The position numbers were made by a program, and so were the translations under genes. A DNA stretch of 38,355 nt from Rhodonellum sp041748555. Its GTDB lineage: Bacteria; Bacteroidota; Bacteroidia; Cytophagales; Cyclobacteriaceae. The stretch is from the NCBI GenBank assembly GCA_041748555.1, contig JBGTDA010000079.1:1-38355 (forward strand), given 5' to 3'. Under the pieces are notes generated by a model. The model searched no databases. It saw nothing but the letters and a program-made list of their open reading frames with translations, and was not told the origin of the DNA. Positions 33,041 to 38,355 of this stretch are shown here, in pieces (the first letter of the stretch is position 1; every line of letters starts with the position of its first letter).

Positions 33041-33586
33041 TCAGTTGTTCCTGATCTTTTGATTTTGTTGATCCAGATAGAATTTGTTCAGGTAACTTAA
33101 TAAATCTCCAAAAGCTGTTGCGGCATTGATGATGTTCTGAGGCACTTCCCTGCCCCTTAGCCTGGCCAGCAACAATCCATAGATGGTGTTGAAACAGAGC
33201 TGGATTTCATGACCGGGCGATTTTTCACCCGCTTCCAGGATGAGGTCAAGGATATGCGGTTTGGCTTTCGAAAAGAGCTCAAAATAAGCTATGTCCTTTT
33301 TCAAAAGACTCCAATGGATCTGTGCCAACTCATCAACTTTCTCTTTTACAATAGACAAATGTCCCACCTGCTCAACTTTTTCCCGTTTCATTAAATCAAT
33401 CAATTCCTCAAACCATTTTTTGGTCACTTCTTTTTCGGAATTTGAAACAGGATAATGCGAGATGACATATTGATGGATGTCGGTTATATTTAACTGATAA
33501 GCCCTGATCAGATCCTCCATCTGGTACATGTATATGATGTATTCCCCGATATTCTTGGTTCTCTTGTTTTCAGCTACAGCCTTCAT
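33041..33586 (-). CDS. DUF4924 family protein
   Basis: A 181-residue all-helical soluble protein. The segments KNIGEYIIYMYQMEDLIRAY near the N-terminus, FEELIDLMKREKVEQVGH in the middle and LCFNTIYGLLLARLRGREV (about 130-150) match the DUF4924 group of Bacteroidota. No function is known and no catalytic motif is visible. It stands alone, convergent with the helicase gene (5-bp gap) and divergent from lepA, whose promoter lies in the 140-bp gap. Start at the ATG at 33586. Confidence 0.85.
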   Translation of the reverse strand: MKAVAENKRTKNIGEYIIYMYQMEDLIRAYQLNITDIHQYVISHYPVSNSEKEVTKKWFEELIDLMKREKVEQVGHLSIVKEKVDELAQIHWSLLKKDIAYFELFSKAKPHILDLILEAGEKSPGHEIQLCFNTIYGLLLARLRGREVPQNIINAATAFGDLLSYLNKFYLDQQNQKIRNN

Positions 33587-33688
33587 CTTTTATGCTTTTC
33601 GGCAAATATAAACAAAAGAAAATTTTGTGATGGAAATGAACAAAACAAGTGTTGGGAGGAGGGCGTTAGTATTTTAAATCGGATCATG

Positions 33689-33718
33689 GTTTAAAACCCT
33701 AAAAAATCCCTATTTTTG
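33689..33718 (+). promoter_or_regulatory. Bacteroidota-type promoter for lepA
   Basis: TATTTTTG at 33711-33718 matches the TAnnTTTG -7 element exactly. A weak TTTA at 33689-33692 lies 18 bp upstream as the -33 element. The lepA start at 33727 is only 8 bp beyond the -7 box, so the leader must be extremely short. Confidence 0.55.
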
Positions 33719-33726
33719 CGCCCAGA

Positions 33727-35520
33727 ATGGATATGAAAAAAATTAGAAATTTCTGTATCATCGCCCATATAGATCATGGGAAAAGTACATTGGCAGACCG
33801 ACTCCTGGAGTTTACCAATACCGTCACAGGTAGGGAGATGCAGGAGCAATTGTTGGACAATATGGATCTGGAGCGAGAGCGTGGCATTACGATCAAGTCG
33901 CACGCCATCCAGATGAAATATATTTATAATGATGAGGAATATACCTTAAACCTGATTGATACGCCGGGGCATGTGGACTTTTCTTATGAAGTTTCCCGTT
34001 CCATAGCGGCTTGTGAAGGAGCTTTGTTGATTGTGGATGCCTCACAGGGAGTGGAGGCTCAGACCATCTCCAATCTTTATCTCGCCATGGGACATGATCT
34101 GGAAATAATTCCTGTGCTGAACAAAATTGACCTTCCCGGAGCTGATCCTGAGGTGGTGGCGGATGAAATCATTGATTTGATCGGCTGTGACCGTGAGGAT
34201 ATTATTTTAGCCTCCGGAAAAGAAGGTTTGGGAATATTGGATATTCTCAAAGCAGTGGTGGAGAAAATCCCTGCGCCCAAGGGTGATACCGAAGCCCCAT
34301 TACAAGCCATGATCTTTGACTCGGTTTATAATCCTTTCAGAGGAATCGAGGTTTTATTCAGGATTTTCAACGGCACGATCAACAAGGGTGACAAAATCAA
34401 ATTCGTCAATACCGGTAAGGAATATTACGCGGATGAAATCGGGATTCTTGGGGTAAAACAAATTCCTCAGCAAACCATGAGTGCAGGGAATGTGGGTTAT
34501 CTGATTTCAGGAATCAAAGTTGCCAAAGAGGTAAAAGTAGGGGATACCATCACCCATATCAAAAGACCTTGCCAAACTACGATCAAGGGATTTGAAAACG
34601 TCAAGCCGATGGTTTTTGCCGGGATATATCCTGTAGAGACGACAGAGTTTGAGGAATTGAGATCCTCCATGGAAAAGCTGCAGCTCAATGATGCTTCCCT
34701 TGTTTGGGAACCTGAAACTTCGGCTGCTTTGGGGTTCGGTTTCCGTTGTGGCTTTTTGGGAATGCTTCACATGGAAATAGTTCAGGAGCGTCTCGAACGG
34801 GAATTTGATATGACCGTGATCACTACAGTACCTTCAGTTCAGTTCAAGGCTTTGATGAACGACGACAATTTTAAGCTCATCAATGCTCCATCGGACATGC
34901 CCGATCCCACTTTGTTCAAACACATTGAAGAACCTTTTGTAAAAGCCTCCATTATCACTGCGGCAGAATATGTCGGTCCTGTGATCCAGCTTTGCATGGA
35001 CAAAAGAGGGCAGATCAAAAACCAGATTTATCTGACAGCGGACAGGGTCGAGTTGACATTTGACATGCCTCTGGCTGAAATTGTCTTCGACTTTTTTGAT
35101 AAGCTGAAAACCATTTCCAGAGGATATGCTTCTTTGGATTATGAGATGAAAGGCTTCCAACCCTCCCACATGGTCAGGCTGGATGTGATGCTCAACGGAG
35201 AAATCGTTGATGCACTGTCGGCCATTGTACACCGGGACAAAGCCTATGATTGGGGCAAAAGACTTTGTGAAAAGCTCAAAGAACTTGTGCCTAGGCAGAT
35301 GTTCGAAATTGCCATCCAGGCCGCAATCGGCGCCAAAATCATAGCTCGGGAAACAGTGAAAGCCATGCGTAAAAACGTGTTGGCCAAATGCTACGGCGGT
35401 GATATCTCCAGAAAAAGGAAATTGCTTGACAAGCAGAAAAAAGGCAAGAAACGAATGAGACAGGTAGGCAACGTCGAGGTGCCGCAGGAGGCATTTATGG
35501 CTGTGTTGAAGCTGGATTGA
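33727..35520 (+). CDS. lepA: Elongation factor 4 (LepA)
   Basis: A 597-residue translational GTPase that acts on stalled or misassembled ribosomes. The GTPase domain has the P-loop IIAHIDHGKSTLADRL, switch I RERGITIKSH, DTPGHVDFSYEV and NKIDLPGA. EF-G-like domains II, III and V follow, and the LepA-specific C-terminal domain includes RKNVLAKCYGGDISRKRKLL and KKGKKRMRQVGNVEVPQEAF. The second ATG (33733) matches the usual MKxIRNF beginning, so the real start could be two codons later. It is full length and intact. Its stop is followed within 4 bp by a 7-bp tandem repeat array. Confidence 0.97.
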   Translation: MDMKKIRNFCIIAHIDHGKSTLADRLLEFTNTVTGREMQEQLLDNMDLERERGITIKSHAIQMKYIYNDEEYTLNLIDTPGHVDFSYEVSRSIAACEGALLIVDASQGVEAQTISNLYLAMGHDLEIIPVLNKIDLPGADPEVVADEIIDLIGCDREDIILASGKEGLGILDILKAVVEKIPAPKGDTEAPLQAMIFDSVYNPFRGIEVLFRIFNGTINKGDKIKFVNTGKEYYADEIGILGVKQIPQQTMSAGNVGYLISGIKVAKEVKVGDTITHIKRPCQTTIKGFENVKPMVFAGIYPVETTEFEELRSSMEKLQLNDASLVWEPETSAALGFGFRCGFLGMLHMEIVQERLEREFDMTVITTVPSVQFKALMNDDNFKLINAPSDMPDPTLFKHIEEPFVKASIITAAEYVGPVIQLCMDKRGQIKNQIYLTADRVELTFDMPLAEIVFDFFDKLKTISRGYASLDYEMKGFQPSHMVRLDVMLNGEIVDALSAIVHRDKAYDWGKRLCEKLKELVPRQMFEIAIQAAIGAKIIARETVKAMRKNVLAKCYGGDISRKRKLLDKQKKGKKRMRQVGNVEVPQEAFMAVLKLD

Positions 35521-35524
35521 CAAG

Positions 35525-35573
35525 GAAGTACGAAGTGGGAAGTGGGAAGTACGAAGTTTGAAGTTCGAAGTTA
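35525..35573 (+). repeat. Array of seven 7-bp tandem repeats (left arm)
   Basis: Seven consecutive heptamers of the form GAAGTNN: GAAGTAC, GAAGTGG, GAAGTGG, GAAGTAC, GAAGTTT, GAAGTTC and GAAGTTA. The array begins 4 bp after the lepA stop. An inverted counterpart with the same unit and the same number of repeats lies at 36136-36184. Confidence 0.9.
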
Positions 35574-35732
35574 ATGACACGTCATTCAGAACGAGCTTTA
35601 AAAAAGCTTGGAAACTAAGGGCTATCCAACAGCGTAGTGAAATTGATTGTGAATAAAAAATATTTGTAAAGATTGAAGATTAGGTTAAATTAACTAATTG
35701 TAGTCTTAGTTTTTTACCTGATTTTTAACTTT

Positions 35733-36090
35733 ATGAGAATTTCCCTTATTCATCGGACCAAAAGATTTTCAATTTTCAATTGATGTCTGGCATCTTTGCT
35801 CTAAATTTCCGAATTCAAGGGAATTTAATAATTATGTAAATCAGCTTTTGCGTTGCTCAAGTTCTGTAGGAGCGAATTATAGGGCAAGTCAAAGGGCAAA
35901 ATCAACTGCTGATTTCATTTATAAGCTTAAAATCGTAGAAGAGGAGGCCGATGAAAGCCTTTTCTTTTTGGAATTGATTAAAGAAATCAATGTTAATTCC
36001 AGTTTGATCGATGAAATTGACAGACTGTTAAAAGAGGCCAATGAGATTCTATCCATGATAGTTTCTTCACTCAAAAAGATGAAAAGTTAA
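35733..36090 (+). pseudogene. Four-helix-bundle (23S rRNA intervening sequence) protein, frameshifted by a 7-bp duplication
   Basis: The downstream frame encodes a four-helix-bundle S23/IVS protein, with VWHLCSKFPNSREF, then LLRCSSSVGANYRASQRAKS and FIYKLKIVEEEADESLFFLE, ending at 36090. The start frame from the ATG at 35733 (MRISLIHRTKRFSI) is out of register. The cause is visible: TTTTCAA at 35766-35772 is repeated exactly at 35773-35779. Removing one copy gives a continuous RTKRFSIDVWHL and an intact protein of about 116 residues, normal for the family. A TTG at 35848 could give an 80-residue C-terminal product. Related proteins sit in 23S rRNA insertions or near diversity-generating elements (Avd fold). 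The gene is enclosed by two inverted 7-bp repeat arrays. Confidence 0.85.
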
Positions 36091-36135
36091 ATATTTAAAA
36101 TAAAGTAGGCTACTTCGAAATAAGGATCAGTTGTA

Positions 36136-36184
36136 CCACTTCGTACTCCCTACTTCGTACTTCCAACTTCCCACTTCCAACTTC
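36136..36184 (-). repeat. Array of seven 7-bp tandem repeats (right arm, inverted)
   Basis: On the plus strand, seven heptamers follow each other: CCACTTC, GTACTCC, CTACTTC, GTACTTC, CAACTTC, CCACTTC and CAACTTC. Their reverse complements are GAAGTNN units, with one unit varying to GGAGTAC. The array ends 2 bp before the folD start, so it occupies the whole folD leader. It mirrors the array at 35525-35573. Confidence 0.9.
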
Positions 36185-36186
36185 GT

Positions 36187-37071
36187 ATGCAAATTATCGA
36201 CGGAAAAAAGACTTCAGAAGAGATCAAAAAGGAAATTGCTGCAAGGGTAATTGAAATCAAAGCTGAAGGAGGAAAAATCCCGCATCTCTCTGCTGTACTG
36301 GTGGGTGATGATGGAGCCAGCCAAACCTATGTGGCGGCAAAAGTAAAATCCTGCGAGCAGGTTGGTTTTCATTCTACACTGGTCAGGCTTGAAGAAACGG
36401 TTTCTGAAACCGAATTGCTGAAGGTAGTGGAAGACATCAATGAGAACCCGGACATTGACGGGCTGATCGTTCAGCTGCCACTTCCAAAGCATATTTCCGT
36501 GGAAAAGGTTACCAACAAAATCAGACCTGAAAAAGACGTGGACGGCTTTACCCCTGCCAATATCGGGAGAATGGCCCTGGGATGGCCCACTTATATTTCA
36601 GCTACTCCTTATGGCATTGTAGAACTTCTGAAACGCTATAACATTGAAACATCAGGCAAGCACTGCGTGGTGATCGGGAGAAGCCATATTGTAGGTTCTC
36701 CGATGAGTATCCTGATGGCAAGAAATGATTATCCCGGAAACTGTACAGTTACACTCACCCACAGCAGAACCAAAAATCTACCCGAGATAGCAAAAACTGC
36801 GGATATTCTGATTGTGGCCATTGGCAAAGCTGGATTTGTCACAGCTGATATGGTGAAAGAAGGAGCTGTGGTCATTGATGTAGGGATCCACAGAGTAGCA
36901 GATGATTCCAAAAAATCGGGATATAGGCTGATCGGAGATGTTAAGTTTGAGGAAGTTTCAGCAAAAGTTTCTGCCATCACTCCCGTACCGGGTGGGGTAG
37001 GGCCGATGACCATTGCTTCGTTATTATTCAACACGCTTTTAGCAGCTGAGAACAAGATATATAAACTTTAA
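36187..37071 (+). CDS. folD: Bifunctional methylenetetrahydrofolate dehydrogenase/cyclohydrolase
   Basis: FolD interconverts 5,10-methylene-, methenyl- and 10-formyl-tetrahydrofolate with NADP(H), supplying one-carbon units for purines and formyl-methionine. The 294-residue protein has normal length and signatures: VLVGDDGASQTYVAAKVKSC with the catalytic lysine, VQLPLPKHI, DVDGFTPANIG, CVVIGRSHIVGSPMSILM in the nucleotide site, and the final TPVPGGVGPMTIASLL. The ATG at 36187 directly abuts the 7-bp repeat array, so no normal ribosome binding site is present. Its translation signal must lie in that repeat, or be supplied by unstructured A/T-rich sequence. Confidence 0.96.
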   Translation: MQIIDGKKTSEEIKKEIAARVIEIKAEGGKIPHLSAVLVGDDGASQTYVAAKVKSCEQVGFHSTLVRLEETVSETELLKVVEDINENPDIDGLIVQLPLPKHISVEKVTNKIRPEKDVDGFTPANIGRMALGWPTYISATPYGIVELLKRYNIETSGKHCVVIGRSHIVGSPMSILMARNDYPGNCTVTLTHSRTKNLPEIAKTADILIVAIGKAGFVTADMVKEGAVVIDVGIHRVADDSKKSGYRLIGDVKFEEVSAKVSAITPVPGGVGPMTIASLLFNTLLAAENKIYKL

Positions 37072-37350
37072 AAATAACAATTTTAGCTTGATTCTACTTG
37101 AACCGGCGCAAATCTTAAAGTTGTGGCTGATTAGAACATTTATCTATAAAAAAAAGATTTCAAACTCTAATTCGGATACCCCTGACATTCTTTTCCCATA
37201 TCACCTGGATCGTAAAACATTATAATAATAGTGTTGATTAATAAATATTTATTAACTGTATATCAATCAATTAAGATTTTTTTAAAACTTATTTTTCAGT
37301 TATTCTTGTATATATCATTTTTTTTTTTTTCTATTTCCCGAGAATTATTT
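37072..37350. other. Intergenic region without genes
   Basis: About 280 bp of very AT-rich sequence after folD. No coding frame, tRNA or strong hairpin is visible. A run of A (37149-37154) and a run of about 13 T (37319-37331) are the main features. Confidence 0.5.
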
Positions 37351-37380
37351 TTTGTCGACAGTTTATAATTCCTATTCTTG
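37351..37380 (+). promoter_or_regulatory. Promoter candidate for the peptide genes
   Basis: TTTG at 37351-37354 is followed after 18 bp by TATTCTTG at 37373-37380, one base from the Bacteroidota TAnnTTTG -7 element. It lies 39 bp before the first peptide ATG at 37420 and is the only good promoter match before the two peptide genes. Confidence 0.5.
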
Positions 37381-37419
37381 AAGGTCAGGAATAATATTTC
37401 TTTAATAAAATATTCTACA

Positions 37420-37638
37420 ATGGTAAATATTAAATTGTTAAAAATACCGCTAAGTTTCTTATTAATCTTTTTTGTTATAGGTTTTTATTCAAGGTTAGTA
37501 GCATTTTCGGGTGAAAGCGGAACCTGCTGTTCTCAAAAGAACTCTGGATGTTGGGTTGAGGATTCCCAAGGTAATTTATTTCGCATAAGCGACACCTACT
37601 TTCAAAAAGGTGATGGTCCTTGTTTGGCTGGGCCATAA
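37420..37638 (+). CDS. Exported cysteine-rich peptide, NVEAL-like, copy 1
   Basis: A 72-residue precursor starting at the ATG at 37420; an upstream in-frame TTG at 37378 lies inside the promoter and is unlikely. A lysine-bearing start and a hydrophobic stretch (about 10-28) form a signal peptide or membrane anchor, followed by a mature peptide of about 43 residues. Four cysteines (36, 37, 44, 68) are arranged CC-x6-C...DGPCLA. The layout resembles the NVEAL-type small exported peptides of Bacteroidota, which often accompany six-bladed propeller lipoproteins; one such gene starts 350 bp downstream. A paralogue with the same cysteine pattern follows 52 bp later. Function unknown. Confidence 0.7.
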   Translation: MVNIKLLKIPLSFLLIFFVIGFYSRLVAFSGESGTCCSQKNSGCWVEDSQGNLFRISDTYFQKGDGPCLAGP

Positions 37639-37690
37639 AAGTTTTCAAATTTATTATTTAATTGATCAAAATCAAACTAACTAAAGAAAA

Positions 37691-37888
37691 ATGAAATATA
37701 AAATATTAAAAATTATTCCTGTGATTTTAATTTTGCTAGGAGCATTATTAAATTCTAAATTGATTTTCGCAAACTCGGCAGGAGGCTTTACATGTTGTCC
37801 TCAAAAAGGTTCTCATTGTGTTTATGACGGAAAATACGTGTCTATAGACACCTATTTTCAATCAGATGGACCGTGTTTGGCCGAGTAA
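37691..37888 (+). CDS. Exported cysteine-rich peptide, NVEAL-like, copy 2
   Basis: A 65-residue paralogue of the preceding peptide. A signal segment with KILKIIPVILILLGALL is followed by FANSAGG, the probable cleavage region, and a mature part with cysteines 35, 36, 43 and 62. The shared framework with copy 1 is TCCxQK, then SxC, then DTYFQ and DGPCLA, with identical CC-x6-C spacing. AAAGAAAA lies just before the ATG as an A-rich initiation region typical of Bacteroidota. A hairpin terminator follows the stop at 37941. Divergence between the copies is concentrated between the third cysteine and DTYFQ, which hints at selection on the core framework. Confidence 0.7.
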   Translation: MKYKILKIIPVILILLGALLNSKLIFANSAGGFTCCPQKGSHCVYDGKYVSIDTYFQSDGPCLAE

Positions 37889-37940
37889 TAAAATTTCAAT
37901 TTAGAAAAAATACCTAAATATTAGTACTTGAATAATCAGT

Positions 37941-37976
37941 GGTCAGAGTTTATATATTATAACCTCTGACCTTTTT
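37941..37976 (+). terminator. Terminator or attenuator after the peptide genes
   Basis: GGTCAGAG (37941-37948) pairs perfectly with CTCTGACC (37964-37971) around a 15-nt AT loop, followed by TTTTT (37972-37976). It sits between the peptide genes and the propeller lipoprotein gene, so it either ends the peptide transcript or tunes read-through. Confidence 0.75.
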
Positions 37977-37990
37977 ACCCAAAAGCAAAT

Positions 37991-38355
37991 ATGAAACCAT
38001 TATTAAACTGCTTTTTGACCCTGATTTTGGTGGGCTTTTTTGGAGTCAGTTGCAAAGAAAAAGAACCGTTCCCTTTTTCGCTTCAGGACAGTGAAGGAAA
38101 CACCATTAAAAAAAGCATAGAGATGAAGGAAATCACAGGGAATGAATTACTCCTAAACAGAGACATCATTTCTGCGGTAGATATTTATTTCAATAAGGAT
38201 AACCTATTTTTGAACCTCCGCAAGCAAAATCATATCATTAAGCAATTTGACCTTAATGGTCAATTTATTGGGGAAATCATACCCCGTGGTGAAGGTCCAC
38301 AGGAAGGGATGATTATTATAAATTTCGGTCATTTTGCAGCAATAAATGAGGATGT
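37991..38355 (+). CDS. BF3164-type six-bladed beta-propeller lipoprotein, cut by window end
   Basis: The first 121 codons of a lipoprotein. The signal peptide KPLLNCFLTLILVGFFGVSC places the lipidated cysteine at residue 21, followed by KEKE. The visible part has the start of a propeller, with VDIYFNKDNLFLNLRKQN, then QFDLNGQFIGEIIPRGEGPQ and FAAINED. The IPRGEGPxE blade motif is typical of BF3164/TolB-like six-bladed propellers of Bacteroidota, which are usually 350-400 residues long. It lies 14 bp beyond the terminator that follows the two cysteine-rich peptide genes. The rest of the gene lies outside the window. Confidence 0.8.
   Translation, partial: MKPLLNCFLTLILVGFFGVSCKEKEPFPFSLQDSEGNTIKKSIEMKEITGNELLLNRDIISAVDIYFNKDNLFLNLRKQNHIIKQFDLNGQFIGEIIPRGEGPQEGMIIINFGHFAAINED

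Noticed and set aside
34834..35580. 248-residue frame antisense to lepA
   Set aside because: A shadow of the highly conserved lepA frame; its N-terminus is merely the translated complement of the 7-bp repeat array.
35521..36186. Possible diversity-generating retroelement, because the four-helix-bundle fold is shared with Avd
   Set aside because: No reverse transcriptase gene and no template/variable repeat pair are present in the window.

Overview
The window looks like a chromosomal segment of a Bacteroidota bacterium, most likely of the order Cytophagales (Cyclobacteriaceae-like). The evidence is a fused lpxC/fabZ gene, a PorX-type REC-PglZ response regulator, DUF4296 and DUF4924 genes, a DUF58/BatA gene set, BF3164-type propeller lipoproteins, and several promoters of the Bacteroidota form TTTG-N17-19-TAnnTTTG. 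This is inferred from gene content, not from a database search.

Layout. Positions 1-8230 are an accessory and decaying region. It holds a mosaic, C-terminally short type IIG restriction-modification gene, an AraC-type regulator fragment, a RelE/ParE-type toxin-antitoxin pair, a lone alpha/beta hydrolase with an attC-like hairpin behind it, and broken pieces of a molybdenum hydroxylase (the iorB tail lies before the iorA head). It also holds a DUF433 antitoxin whose PIN-like partner has a nonsense codon, an intact overlapping three-gene cassette of unknown function (6446-7629), and a frameshifted pRiA4b ORF-3-like remnant. Positions 8236-11042 carry three aerotolerance-type genes on the minus strand (DUF58, a BatD-like protein, BatA), with no moxR or batB in view. 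Divergent from them are a DUF4296 lipoprotein gene and mutS2. Positions 13876-14640 are another small graveyard, with a BF3164 propeller fragment, an IS200 transposase remnant and REP-like palindromes.

Positions 14672-23586 are mainly conserved core. The minus-strand run is an HD hydrolase, lpxD, lpxC/fabZ, lpxA, an ABC ATPase and a lipoprotein, which supplies early lipid A synthesis. Divergent from it are porX (type IX secretion regulation), tsaE (tRNA t6A synthesis) and an alanine dehydrogenase-like gene. Positions 23583-29275 form a signalling island: a single-domain response regulator reading away from four overlapping genes, a ThiF/E1-like protein, a GNAT/acyl-synthase-like protein, a 7TM-DISM histidine kinase and a REC-histidine kinase hybrid. 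This is the best candidate here for a poorly described system, because two enzyme-like proteins are translationally coupled to a membrane receptor kinase.

Positions 29419-37071 return to core genes: ppa, a small membrane protein, acpH, a superfamily 1 helicase, a DUF4924 gene, lepA and folD. Between lepA and folD sits a unit bounded by two inverted arrays of exactly seven 7-bp repeats, enclosing a four-helix-bundle (23S rRNA intervening sequence) gene frameshifted by a 7-bp tandem duplication. The right end (37351-38355) has a recognisable promoter, two paralogous exported four-cysteine peptides, a hairpin terminator and the start of a propeller lipoprotein. No rRNA, tRNA or CRISPR array was recognised.
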